Source: ZC4RG35 sp040878345
GTDB lineage: Bacteria; Actinomycetota; Acidimicrobiia; Spongiisociales; ZC4RG35
Assembly: GCA_040878345.1 (NCBI GenBank)
Contig: JBBDML010000028.1
Location: 1-64,000 of the forward strand
Length of the DNA stretch: 64,000 nt
Direction: 5' to 3'
Shown here piece by piece: positions 44,079-52,677 of the stretch; the stretch's first letter is position 1, and every line of letters begins with the position of its first letter. The notes beneath the pieces were generated by a model. That model saw only the letters and a list, made by a program, of their open reading frames with translations. It was not told the origin of the DNA and did not search any database. The position numbers were made by a program, and so were the translations under genes.

Positions 44079-44752
44079 GCCCAATCCTGCTCGCACTGGA
44101 CTTCCCCACGGTGAGCGAGGCCCATGAGATGGCCTCCGTGATGGCACCTCACGTGGGGGGCTTCAAGGTCGGTCTCGCGCTGCTCCTTGGGGAGGGTCGA
44201 GGTGCAATACAGCAGATCGCCCGCCTGGGCCTGCCGGTGTTCGCCGATGCCAAGCTGCACGACATCCCCAACACCGTTGAGGCCGCGGCCCGCGCACTGG
44301 CCGGCCAGGGGGCGCGTTGGGTCACGGTTCACGCCGGTGGTGGCAGGCGAATGGTCGAGGCGGCCGTCGGCGGGCTCGGGGATGGTCTCGATGGTCGCCC
44401 GGCCGGAGTCCTCGTGGTCACGGTCCTCACCTCCCTCGACGACGGCGATCTTCGTGCGACCGGTGTGAGCCGGGCAGTCGGGGACCAGGTGGCTGCCATG
44501 GCCGATCTCGCCGCCAATGCCGGTGCAGAAGGAGTGATCTGCCCTCCTGCCGCCATCGGGCGGGTAAAAGAGGTGGCGCCCCAACTCACCGTGGTGGTGC
44601 CCGGTCTGAGGATTGACGACGACTGGCACGACCAAAAGCAGGTGGGGTCTCCGCTCGAGGCGCTCGCCGCCGGGGCCGACTATCTGGTGATGGGCCGGGC
44701 CATCACCAGGGCAGCGGACCCCCTCCTCGCTGTCGCCCGAGCGCTGGCATAG
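44072..44752 (+). CDS. pyrF: Orotidine 5'-phosphate decarboxylase
   Basis: A 226-residue type I OMP decarboxylase. The active-site motif DAKLHDIPNTV, the N-terminal ILLALDFPTVSEA, GAEGVICPPA and the phosphate loop VPGLRI...DYLVMGRAITRA are all seen. It is the short form, unlike the longer mycobacterial PyrF. It completes UMP synthesis at the end of the operon. Confidence 0.95.
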   Translation: MVSPILLALDFPTVSEAHEMASVMAPHVGGFKVGLALLLGEGRGAIQQIARLGLPVFADAKLHDIPNTVEAAARALAGQGARWVTVHAGGGRRMVEAAVGGLGDGLDGRPAGVLVVTVLTSLDDGDLRATGVSRAVGDQVAAMADLAANAGAEGVICPPAAIGRVKEVAPQLTVVVPGLRIDDDWHDQKQVGSPLEALAAGADYLVMGRAITRAADPLLAVARALA

Positions 44753-44821
44753 CTCGCCGAGGGGCAACCCAAGGGTGTGGAGCCGCCAGAGACCGCTACC
44801 TTCCACCTGGCGAGTCTGTCG

Positions 44822-46048
44822 ATGGAGACGATGATGGGCCAACCAGTGAGGACCGAGCCAAAGTCGCGCCGCGTCCGAATGCATGAGTGCCTGGCCCCGC
44901 TCATCGCCTACTTCAACGGCCCCTACACCCGGTTCAACGAACAGCCTGGCATGGCGAATTTCGCCGTGGGCAACCCCCAGGACATGGCGATGCCGGACTA
45001 CGTGTCCTCACTGCGAAGACATCTCGAACCGAGGGACCCCCACTGGTTCGGGTACAAGTTCTCGGAGCCGGAGGCGAGGAGAACCGTCGCCGAAGGGCTC
45101 TCGCAGGCCACCGGGATGGCGTGGGACCCCGACGACGTGGCGATGACCAACGGCGGTTTCGGTGCCCTTGCGGTGGCACTGAGGTCGGTCGTCGACCCGG
45201 GCGACGAAGTCATCTATCTCTCGCCCCCGTGGTTCTTCTACGAGCTCCTGACACTGGCTGCCGGAGGGGAGCCGGTGCCCGTGCCATTACGGCCTCCGCG
45301 CTTCGACGTCGATCTGGGGCTGGTCGAGTCGGCGATCGGCGATCGGACCCGGGCCATCATCTTCAACAACCCTCAGAACCCGAGCGGCCGGGTCTACCCG
45401 CGGGAGTTGATCGTCTCGATGTCGGAGATGCTCATCGAGGCCTCCGAACGGGTGGGTCATCCCCTCTGGGTTATATCAGATGAGCCCTACAAGAAGATCC
45501 TCTTCGATGCCTGTGAGTTCCACAGCCCGGCCCAGCACTATCCCCACACCCTCGTCACCTACTCGTATGGGAAGACGCTGCTGGCACCCGGTCAGCGGAT
45601 CGGCTATCTGACGGTACCCCCCTCTTTGCCGGAGGCACAGCGGGCGACCCTGCGTCGGGAGATCTTCGTCCAACAGACCGCCACCGGGTATGCCTTCCCC
45701 AATGCGCTGCTCCAGCATGCCCTGCCCGAGCTGGAGCAACTCTCAATCGATGTCGGCGTGCTGGAGAAGCGACGCGACCGGCTGGTCCCGGCGTTGCGCG
45801 AGATGGGGTACGAGGCCTCCATGCCGGAAGGGACTTTCTACGTAATGGCCCGCTCGCCGATCCCCGACGATGTGCTGTTCGCCGAGGTGCTTGGCCGCCA
45901 TGGGGTGCTGGTCTTGCCGGGCACGATCGTGGAGACTCCGGGATGGTTCCGGCTCAGCCTGACCGCCTCCGATGAGATGGTGGACGACGGGATCCCTCGT
46001 TTCGCCGCGGCGTTGGACGAGATGCTGGGCGATCATCGGGACGCCTGA
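44822..46048 (+). CDS. Class I/II pyridoxal phosphate-dependent aminotransferase
   Basis: About 408 residues from ATG 44822 (the frame opens at GTG 44777; 44831 and 44834 are also ATGs). AspC-like features: VGNPQDMAMPDYV, a TNGGFGALAVAL cofactor loop, FNNPQNPSGRVYP, ISDEPYKKILF, the PLP lysine in TYSYGKTLLAPGQRIGYL, and the substrate Arg in WFRLSLTAS. Substrate not predictable. The gene stands between pyrF and mihF and is not part of the usual cluster. Confidence 0.85.
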   Translation: METMMGQPVRTEPKSRRVRMHECLAPLIAYFNGPYTRFNEQPGMANFAVGNPQDMAMPDYVSSLRRHLEPRDPHWFGYKFSEPEARRTVAEGLSQATGMAWDPDDVAMTNGGFGALAVALRSVVDPGDEVIYLSPPWFFYELLTLAAGGEPVPVPLRPPRFDVDLGLVESAIGDRTRAIIFNNPQNPSGRVYPRELIVSMSEMLIEASERVGHPLWVISDEPYKKILFDACEFHSPAQHYPHTLVTYSYGKTLLAPGQRIGYLTVPPSLPEAQRATLRREIFVQQTATGYAFPNALLQHALPELEQLSIDVGVLEKRRDRLVPALREMGYEASMPEGTFYVMARSPIPDDVLFAEVLGRHGVLVLPGTIVETPGWFRLSLTASDEMVDDGIPRFAAALDEMLGDHRDA

Positions 46049-46119
46049 GAGAACCCCCCCGGCCCGCATCGTTGGCTATGGTCGGGGGCGCGGGCGCCGT
46101 AGCGAGGAGACGGAGACCC

Positions 46120-46434
46120 ATGGCACAGCCACCACAGTTGACCGAAGAACAGCGCAGGAAGGCCCTGGAGAGGGCCGCGGAGGCCCGTCGGGTCCGGGCC
46201 GAGGCAAAAGAGCTGCTCAAGACAGGGTCGATGCGGCTCTCGGAGCTGTTCACCCGAGCGGAGACCGACGACCTGATCGCCGGTTTGAAGGTCGAATCCC
46301 TGATCGCAGCCATGCCCGGCACCGGGAAGATCAAGGCGAAGAGACTGATGGAGTCGCTCGGTATCGCAGAGAACCGGAGAATCCGGGGGCTCGGAGCCAA
46401 GCAGAAGGAGGCACTCCTCGTCGAGTTCTCCTGA
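46120..46434 (+). CDS. mihF: Integration host factor, actinobacterial type (mIHF)
   Basis: A 104-residue protein from ATG 46120 with GAGGAG about 10 bases upstream. PPQLTEEQRRKALERAAEARRVRAEAKELLKTGS is the basic N-terminal helix. LIAAMPGTGKIKAKRLMESLGIAENRRIRGLGAKQKEALL is the helix-two-turn-helix, S13-like DNA-binding part. An essential nucleoid protein specific to Actinobacteria, normally next to gmk and rpoZ. Confidence 0.95.
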   Translation: MAQPPQLTEEQRRKALERAAEARRVRAEAKELLKTGSMRLSELFTRAETDDLIAGLKVESLIAAMPGTGKIKAKRLMESLGIAENRRIRGLGAKQKEALLVEFS

Positions 46435-46435
46435 G

Positions 46436-46999
46436 TTGATCATCACCATCTCGGGCAGGCCCGGCTCGGGGAAGAGCCTGGTGGCGACGAGGGTGGCGAG
46501 CGAGCTCGGGGTTCGTCACGTTTCGGCCGGGGACTTCATGCGAAGCATGGCGGAGGAGCGCGGGGTGTCCATCCTCGAGCTGTCTCGATCGGCCGAGGAG
46601 CATGATGCCATCGACTGGGAGATCGACGCCCGTTCGGCGCGACTCTCAGACGAAGGGGGAAGCTTCGTCATGGACGCCCGGCTCGGCTGGCGCTTCGTCC
46701 CGCAATCGATCAAGGTGTTCCTCGAGGTCCGTCCCGAGGTGGCAGCCCGTCGAATCTTCGGAGCGGCACGTGGTGCTGAGCACGAGAATGTGGACCTGGA
46801 GTCGACTCTCGAGGCCATAGAGGCGAGGTCGCAGTCCGAGACCGAGCGCTACCTCAGCTACTACGGGATCGATTACACCGATCACAGCCATTACGACCTG
46901 GTGATCGACACCTCCGACCTGATGCCGGAGGCCGTGGTGGGGCTGGTTCTCGAGCACGTGCGGTCACGCGAAGCTGGTCAGAGACACGGACTGCGGTAG
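46436..46999 (+). CDS. Cytidylate kinase-like P-loop kinase (archaeal type)
   Basis: A 187-residue P-loop kinase from TTG 46436. It starts MIITISGRPGSGKSLVATRVA (Walker A at 7-14), then HVSAGDFMRSMAEERGVSILELSRSAEEHDAIDWEIDARS, FVMDARLGWRF, and SETERYLSYYGIDYTDHSHYDLVIDTS. This is the archaeal/short CMP kinase (TIGR02173-like) pattern and lacks guanylate kinase signatures. It occupies the position where Actinobacteria carry gmk. It probably phosphorylates CMP/dCMP; another NMP substrate is possible. Confidence 0.82.
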   Translation: MIITISGRPGSGKSLVATRVASELGVRHVSAGDFMRSMAEERGVSILELSRSAEEHDAIDWEIDARSARLSDEGGSFVMDARLGWRFVPQSIKVFLEVRPEVAARRIFGAARGAEHENVDLESTLEAIEARSQSETERYLSYYGIDYTDHSHYDLVIDTSDLMPEAVVGLVLEHVRSREAGQRHGLR

Positions 47000-47029
47000 C
47001 CTTACACCCACACCTACAACACAGGAATC

Positions 47030-47251
47030 ATGAAGCTCGAAGACGTCATCGATCAGATCGGCAACCGGTTCGCCACGGTGGTGGTCTCGGCCCGCCGTGC
47101 GCGTCAGATCAACAGCTACTTCCACCAGCTCGGGGTGGGTTACGGCGAGTTCGTGCCTCCACAGGTCCACTCTCTCTCCCGCAAGCCCCTGACCATTGCC
47201 ATGGAGGAGATCGCCGAGGGCAAGGTCGCTGTCGAGTCTGTCGAGGAGTAA
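47030..47251 (+). CDS. rpoZ: DNA-directed RNA polymerase subunit omega
   Basis: A 73-residue protein. MKLEDVIDQIGNRFATVVVSARRARQINSYF contains the conserved RxxxVxxAxxRARQ signature, and the C-terminus is acidic (VAVESVEE). It assists beta' folding and RNAP assembly. ATG at 47030; the stop overlaps the coaBC ATG by one base. Confidence 0.95.
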   Translation: MKLEDVIDQIGNRFATVVVSARRARQINSYFHQLGVGYGEFVPPQVHSLSRKPLTIAMEEIAEGKVAVESVEE

Positions 47252-48429
47252 TGCTCAGGGGCAGGCGGGTCCTGCTCGCCGTGACCGGGGGCGTTGCCGC
47301 CTATAAGTCGGCCATCCTGGCCCGTCGTCTCGTCGAGAGCGGTGCCGAGCTCAAGGTGATGCTCACCGATTCGGCCCTCGAGTTCATCGGAGCCCAGACC
47401 TTTGCCGCCATCACCGGGGAGCAGCCTCACACCTCGCTGTTCGGCCGGCCCGACGTATCGCCACACACCGACCTCGCGCGGTGGTGCGAGCTCGTGGTCG
47501 TCGCACCGGCGACAGCGGCCACCATCGGGAAGGTCGCCGCCGGCCTATCGAGTGATCTCGTCTCCGCGACCCTCCTCGCCACCACCGCCCCGGTCCTGGT
47601 GGCGCCGGCGATGCACACCGAGATGTGGGAGCACCCGGCCACCCGGCGGAACATCGCCACCCTCGAGAGCTTCGGTTATCACTTCGTGGGCCCAGAGACC
47701 GGCGCGCTCGCCGGTGGAGACACCGGGACGGGCAGGGTCTCGGAGCCGGAGGCGATCCTCGAGGCCATCGAGAGTGTTCTCGCACCGGCCGAGTCGTCCC
47801 TCAGGGTCCTGGTCACAGCCGGCGGGACCAGGGAACCCATCGACCCGGTGCGCTACCTGGGGAACCGGTCATCGGGCAAGATGGGCCACGCCATCGCCGA
47901 TGAGGCGGCACGTCGAGGTTGTCAAGTGACCCTGGTGACCACGTCGGCAATCCCTGCCCATCCTGCGGTGAAGGTGGTGACGGTCGAGACTGCGCAGGAG
48001 ATGCTGGAAGCGGTCGATGGGACCGACACCGACCTGGCCGTGATGGCCGCCGCGGTTGCCGACTTCCGCCCGACCAAGACCGCGCCCTCCAAGATCTCGA
48101 GGTCCGACGGCCTCGAGTCGATCGACCTGGCGGCCACGCCCGACATCCTGGCATCGGTGGTCGCCCGCGAACCGCGCCCTTTCGTCATCGGATTCGCCGC
48201 CGAGACCGGGGACCCGGAGAGGGCAGTGGCCAAGGCGCAGCGCAAGGGTGTCGACCTCCTGGTGTACAACGACGTCACCGAACCAGGCTCGGGTTTCGGC
48301 ACCGACACCAACCGGGTGGTGTTGATCGACGGTGCCGGGGCGAGAGAGTCCTGGCCCCTGTTGGCCAAGAGCGAAGTGGCGTCTCGTCTCCTCGATCGTG
48401 CCCTGGCCGACCTCGGCGAACGGGGTTAA
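47251..48429 (+). CDS. coaBC: Bifunctional phosphopantothenoylcysteine decarboxylase/synthase CoaBC
   Basis: A 392-residue fusion. The N-terminal flavoprotein CoaC domain has VLLAVTGGVAAYKSAILARRLVESGA, the catalytic His in HTDLARW and APAMHTEMWEHP. The CoaB domain begins near residue 190 with VTAGGTREPIDPVRYLGNRSSGKMGHAIA and includes AAAVADFRP and LLVYNDVTEPGSGFG. It makes 4'-phosphopantetheine for CoA. The His in PAMHTEMW, where many bacteria have Asn, is common in Actinobacteria. Confidence 0.96.
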   Translation: MLRGRRVLLAVTGGVAAYKSAILARRLVESGAELKVMLTDSALEFIGAQTFAAITGEQPHTSLFGRPDVSPHTDLARWCELVVVAPATAATIGKVAAGLSSDLVSATLLATTAPVLVAPAMHTEMWEHPATRRNIATLESFGYHFVGPETGALAGGDTGTGRVSEPEAILEAIESVLAPAESSLRVLVTAGGTREPIDPVRYLGNRSSGKMGHAIADEAARRGCQVTLVTTSAIPAHPAVKVVTVETAQEMLEAVDGTDTDLAVMAAAVADFRPTKTAPSKISRSDGLESIDLAATPDILASVVAREPRPFVIGFAAETGDPERAVAKAQRKGVDLLVYNDVTEPGSGFGTDTNRVVLIDGAGARESWPLLAKSEVASRLLDRALADLGERG

Positions 48430-48442
48430 CCTCGCTCATCTC

Positions 48443-49582
48443 ATGAGGACCTCCTACTTCACGTCGGAGTCGGTCACCGAAGGGCATCCAGACAAGGTCG
48501 CCGACGCCATATCCGACTCGGTCCTCGACGCCGCCCTCAGGATCGACCCGCGAGCCCGTGTCGCCTGCGAGGTCTTCGTGACGACCAGGCTGGCAGTGGT
48601 CGGAGGCGAGATCACGGCAAATGGCGACCTGCCCATCGAGCCGATCGTCCGCGAGACCATCAACCGCATCGGCTACGACGGGTTCGACTCCGACTTCGAC
48701 GGCTCGACCGTGGAAGTGCTGAACCGGGTCGACGAGCAGAGCCCGGATATCGCAGAAGGAGTCGATCGGGAGCTTGGTGCCGGCGACCAGGGTCTCATGT
48801 TCGGCTTCGCGGTCAGGGAGACCGAAGAATTGATGCCGTTGCCGATATACCTGGCTCATCGCCTGGCGGAGCGTCTCGCTGAGGTTCGCAAGACGGGCAA
48901 GCTCGACTATCTGCGACCCGATGGCAAGACCCAGGTGATGGTGCGGTACGAGGGTCAGACTCCGGTGGCGGTGGAGAAGGTCCTGATCTCCACCCACCAC
49001 TCCGAGGACGTGAAGACCGAGGACATGGAGCCGGATATACGGGACCTGGTGGTCTCGGAAGTGATACCGGCGGGGATGGTCTCGCCGTCGTTCGAGTTCA
49101 TCTTCAACCCCAGTGGGCGTTTCGTCGTCGGGGGCCCGGTCGCCGACACTGGGCTCACAGGACGCAAGATCATCGTTGACACCTATGGGGGCTATGCCCG
49201 CCATGGAGGCGGGGCGTTCTCGGGCAAGGACGCCACCAAAGTCGACAGGTCGGCGGGCTATGCCGCCAGGTGGGCGGCCAAAAACCTGGTGGCCGCAGGG
49301 GTGGCCGACCGGCTCGAGATACAGGTCTCATACGCCATCGGGAGGGCCGAGCCGTTCTCGATCGACATCCAAACGTTCGGGACCGAGGTGATCGACCCAG
49401 CCAGCATCGTCCGGGTTGTAGAGAGTGTGTTCGATTTTCGCCCCGCTGCCATCATCGAGAGTCTGGAGCTGACCCGACCGATCTTCGCCTCGACTGCAGC
49501 TTATGGTCACTTCGGCCGACCCGGTTTTGCGTGGGAGCGGCTCAACCGAGTGGAGGAGATCCGGTCGGCGGCGGGTCTCTGA
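48443..49582 (+). CDS. metK: S-adenosylmethionine synthase
   Basis: A 379-residue enzyme from ATG 48443. RTSYFTSESVTEGHPDKVADAISD, the P-loop-like GAGDQGLMFGFA, KTQVMVRYEG, STHHSEDV, FVVGGPVADTGLTGRKIIVDTYGG and GGGAFSGKDATKVDRS are all diagnostic. TAACCT at 48427-48432 is a possible -10. Confidence 0.97.
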   Translation: MRTSYFTSESVTEGHPDKVADAISDSVLDAALRIDPRARVACEVFVTTRLAVVGGEITANGDLPIEPIVRETINRIGYDGFDSDFDGSTVEVLNRVDEQSPDIAEGVDRELGAGDQGLMFGFAVRETEELMPLPIYLAHRLAERLAEVRKTGKLDYLRPDGKTQVMVRYEGQTPVAVEKVLISTHHSEDVKTEDMEPDIRDLVVSEVIPAGMVSPSFEFIFNPSGRFVVGGPVADTGLTGRKIIVDTYGGYARHGGGAFSGKDATKVDRSAGYAARWAAKNLVAAGVADRLEIQVSYAIGRAEPFSIDIQTFGTEVIDPASIVRVVESVFDFRPAAIIESLELTRPIFASTAAYGHFGRPGFAWERLNRVEEIRSAAGL

Positions 49583-51198
49583 CCCGGCCAGCCGCCAGAG
49601 TCGTCCCAAACGTCCCCACCTTCTCGGTCGACGCCGGTTTCTGGTACGCCATACCTGAGCACCTGATGGGTTCGGTTGCGCTGGGATCGGTAGTGCGGGC
49701 CCCCCTCTCCGGCCGGCGAGTGCGGGGGTGGGTCGTCGAGATCGCTGACCGGCCCGCCGAGAGGCTCAAGGAGATCTCCGGGGTCTCAGGCGCGGTCCCG
49801 GTCTTCGACAAGGACCTGGCCCAGAGCCTGCTGTGGGCAGCCCAGCACTACGTCGCCCCGGTGGCAGCGGTATTGGCCAAGGCCTCTCCGCCCAATCTGC
49901 CCCGAGGGCGTGGGAGTGCGCCAGCGGCTTCGGTGCAGGTCTCCGAGGGCGGCCACCCCCTGGCGACGACGGCTACGTCATCCGCTGTAGGCAAGCGAGT
50001 CCCGGTGACCGCGGTGGTAGGGAGATGGCAGGACCTCGACTGGCTCGAATCGTTGGCTCCGGTGTTGAGTGCCGGGAGGAGCGCGATGGTCCTGGCTGCC
50101 ACTTCTGCCGAGGTGGTGGCTATCCACGCCCGGGCGAAGCGGGTTTATGGGGAGCGGGCGCTGGCTGTCTCTGCCGATGATGATGCCGAGCTCACCGGGA
50201 GATGGGAACAGGCTCAGGCACCCGGGCATCTCGTGATCGGGACACCTCGCCTCGCCCTGTGGCAGGTGGCTGATCTGAGTCTCACTGTTGTGTTGGAGGA
50301 GGGGAGACGTGCGATGAAGGACCGTCAGACACCAACCATCCATGTCAGGGACCTGGTCAGGACCCGCTCCCGCGTCGAGGGCTTCAACACCGTGTTCTTC
50401 GGGCCCACACCGAGCGTCGAGCTGCTGGCTGCCGGCGCCGCGGTGGTGCCGGCTGCCCGACGGCCGTGGGGCCTGGTCGAGGTGGTTGATCGCTCGGGCG
50501 AGAGACCCGGGTCCGGCCTGCTCTCGGACCAGGTGCTCGCCGCCCTGCGGGCGACCGTGGCCGATGCCGGCGAGAAAGCCTTCATCCTCACCGGCCATCG
50601 GACGGCACCGAGGCTTGTCGACGAGATCAATACCCGGGTTGGGGCCGGGGCCTCGGCGGTCTACCCGGGGAAGTCGATCGTCATGGTCGGCACCGAACGG
50701 GATATGGCCGGGCTGGAACCGGTGAGCCTGGTGGTGGCGGCCAATGCCGACGCCCTTTTGATGGGCACGGGGTACCGTGCGGCCGAGGAGGCCCTCCGCC
50801 AGCTGGCGCGTCTGGGGAACATGCTCCGAGCGGGTCGGGGCCGTCGGATGATGATCCAGACCGAGAGCCCGGGCTCCGACCTGGTCCAGACGCTGAGGAG
50901 GGGAAACCCGATCCCTTACCTGGAGAGAGTGCTGGTTGATCGGGCACGCGCCGGTCTACCCCCGTCAACCGAGATGATCGCGATCGAGGTCAGAGGCGAT
51001 TCGCCCCAGGGGATCGAGGACGAGATCGCCGGTCTGGGCGCCTCTGAGGTCTTTGGGCCGATGGCCATGGAGGACGGCCGGCGTTGGCTGCTCGCGGGCA
51101 GCCTCACCAATGTCAGGAAGGACTTGAGAGAGTACGCCGGCCGGTGGAGGGAAAAAGGGGCGACCATCCGGATCGATGCCGACCCGATCGACTTCTGA
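49531..51198 (+). CDS. priA: Primosomal protein N'-like protein PriA (helicase motifs lost)
   Basis: About 555 residues if started at GTG 49531; a non-canonical CTG at 49579 overlapping the metK stop is the alternative. The N-terminal DNA-binding segment (VVPNVPTFSVDAGFWYAIPEHL, LGSVVRAPLSGRRVRGWVVE) is clear. The Walker A position reads LSAGRSAMVL and the DEAH position EEGRRAMK, so neither ATPase motif is intact, and the paired zinc cysteines are absent. Actinobacterial PriA proteins are known to be non-helicase forms. Role in replication restart is therefore probably structural. Confidence 0.8.
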   Translation: MGAAQPSGGDPVGGGSLTRPAARVVPNVPTFSVDAGFWYAIPEHLMGSVALGSVVRAPLSGRRVRGWVVEIADRPAERLKEISGVSGAVPVFDKDLAQSLLWAAQHYVAPVAAVLAKASPPNLPRGRGSAPAASVQVSEGGHPLATTATSSAVGKRVPVTAVVGRWQDLDWLESLAPVLSAGRSAMVLAATSAEVVAIHARAKRVYGERALAVSADDDAELTGRWEQAQAPGHLVIGTPRLALWQVADLSLTVVLEEGRRAMKDRQTPTIHVRDLVRTRSRVEGFNTVFFGPTPSVELLAAGAAVVPAARRPWGLVEVVDRSGERPGSGLLSDQVLAALRATVADAGEKAFILTGHRTAPRLVDEINTRVGAGASAVYPGKSIVMVGTERDMAGLEPVSLVVAANADALLMGTGYRAAEEALRQLARLGNMLRAGRGRRMMIQTESPGSDLVQTLRRGNPIPYLERVLVDRARAGLPPSTEMIAIEVRGDSPQGIEDEIAGLGASEVFGPMAMEDGRRWLLAGSLTNVRKDLREYAGRWREKGATIRIDADPIDF

Positions 51199-51220
51199 CC
51201 TCCGTCCCTAGAGTGAGGTG

Positions 51221-52096
51221 ATGGACCTCGACCGCACCGCCCTTCGGACGAGGGTCAACCAGCAGTACCAACTCGAGCACGAGGCTCTCGGGGTCGAGGG
51301 CACCAATCACATGCTGGACGCGGCCCGACGATGGGATCTCAGCCGTACTCTGGCCGCCGGTGGCGTTGTCACTTTCGCCCATGTAGGCGTGGCGGATTGC
51401 GGGGTCCACGTGGCCGCCGCGGTCAACTCTTCCCTTGACACCGGCGCCGACACCGTGCTCGCCGTCAGCGTCCTCCACGCCTTCACCGAGGAGATGGAGC
51501 TGGCTCGTCGTGAAGTGGCCGCCGGGGGGTCGCCATCGAGACATCCGACCTGGGGGATCCAGGGCCCCGGGCTCGACTTCCGTGAGGAGTGGCGCGGAGA
51601 CCACGCCATGCGCAGCCTCCGGCACTTCTGGGAGGCGGAGACCGAGCGGCGCGGGATCAGCGACCGGAGGCTGGTCGAGATATACCCGTTCCTGGCGGGA
51701 GGGCGCCCCGGCGACCTTCCAAATGTCGACGATGTGACGCGGATCGCCGAGGATGCCGTCATCGTCGCCACGGGGGACCAATTCCACCACGGGATCGGGT
51801 ACGGGACGCCCGTGGAGGAGGCCCTCCACCCCGAGCTCGACGGGCTCCTCGCCGCCCGTGCCAGCATGGAGACCGGGATCGCCCTGATAGACGCGGGCGA
51901 CTACTGGGGCTACAACCAGCACTGTGTGACCGCCAAGAGCGACGACCGTGACGTCGGACAGCTCTACCGGTTCCTCCGTGGTCCTCTCCGCGGGGAGCTC
52001 CTCGACATCGGATGGACGGATACCACGGAGCTGTACGACCAGCCCGCTCCAACCTGGGCCGCCGGGGGGTTCATCGCGTTCGAGAAGGCGAGCTGA
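51221..52096 (+). CDS. Hypothetical protein, possibly LigB/MEMO-like fold
   Basis: A 291-residue soluble protein from ATG 51221, preceded by GAGGTG. I do not recognise the family. Potential metal-site residues occur in TFAHVGVADCGVHVAAA, VLHAFTEEMELARRE, RGDHAMRSLRHFWE, and VIVATGDQFHHGIGYG, and a Cys in YNQHCVTAKSDDRDV. The order of His-bearing strands with a late ATGDQFHH resembles LigB-type dioxygenase/MEMO proteins (which have a SxDxSH motif), but this is weak. It lies between priA and def, where nothing comparable is usual. Confidence 0.6.
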   Translation: MDLDRTALRTRVNQQYQLEHEALGVEGTNHMLDAARRWDLSRTLAAGGVVTFAHVGVADCGVHVAAAVNSSLDTGADTVLAVSVLHAFTEEMELARREVAAGGSPSRHPTWGIQGPGLDFREEWRGDHAMRSLRHFWEAETERRGISDRRLVEIYPFLAGGRPGDLPNVDDVTRIAEDAVIVATGDQFHHGIGYGTPVEEALHPELDGLLAARASMETGIALIDAGDYWGYNQHCVTAKSDDRDVGQLYRFLRGPLRGELLDIGWTDTTELYDQPAPTWAAGGFIAFEKAS

Positions 52097-52176
52097 GCCG
52101 GGCCCAACAGGCCTGTGCGGTGCCAGGGCCGGGTGGGAACCGGCTTCAGCGTCGTAGCTACCCTCCGGTTCCCCCA

Positions 52177-52677
52177 ATGGCCACCCTTCCCATTCGAACC
52201 TTCGGCGATCCGGTCCTTCGCATGAAGACCAAGCCGATCATCGATGTCGACGAGACGGTCCGCATCCTGGTCAAGGACATGATGGAGACCATGTACGCCG
52301 CCCCGGGCGTTGGGCTCGCCGCCAACCAGATCGGGGTTACCCGCCGGATTGCGGTCTTCGATGCCCAAGACGAGCTCGGGCCGCGGGTGATGATCAACCC
52401 CGAGATCCTCGAGACATCGGGAACCCTGGAGTACGACGAGGGTTGCCTGTCGGTCCCGGGTCGGTACTGGGAGATCACCCGCCCCGCTTTCGCCCGGGTG
52501 CGGGCTCTCGACCTGGACGGCAATCAGGTCGAGTACCAGGGAGAGGGCCTCCTGGGTCGGGTGCTCCAACACGAGATCGCCCACCTCGACGGCGGGTTGC
52601 TCTTCGACGAGCTCCCGAAGCGGGTCAGGAAGAAAGTCCTCCAGGAGCTGCGGGACGAGAACCTGGGCCTGACATGA
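52177..52677 (+). CDS. def: Peptide deformylase
   Basis: A 166-residue metalloenzyme from ATG 52177. All three motifs are visible: GVGLAANQIG, EGCLSVPG (metal Cys) and QHEIAHLDG (HExxH; most homologues have D where this has A). It removes N-formyl groups from nascent proteins. The 3' end overlaps fmt by 4 bases. Confidence 0.96.
   Translation: MATLPIRTFGDPVLRMKTKPIIDVDETVRILVKDMMETMYAAPGVGLAANQIGVTRRIAVFDAQDELGPRVMINPEILETSGTLEYDEGCLSVPGRYWEITRPAFARVRALDLDGNQVEYQGEGLLGRVLQHEIAHLDGGLLFDELPKRVRKKVLQELRDENLGLT

Noticed and set aside
47251..48429. CoaBC active-site anomaly (His in PAMHTEMW)
   Set aside because: The Asn-to-His difference is common in actinobacterial CoaBC and does not suggest loss of function.
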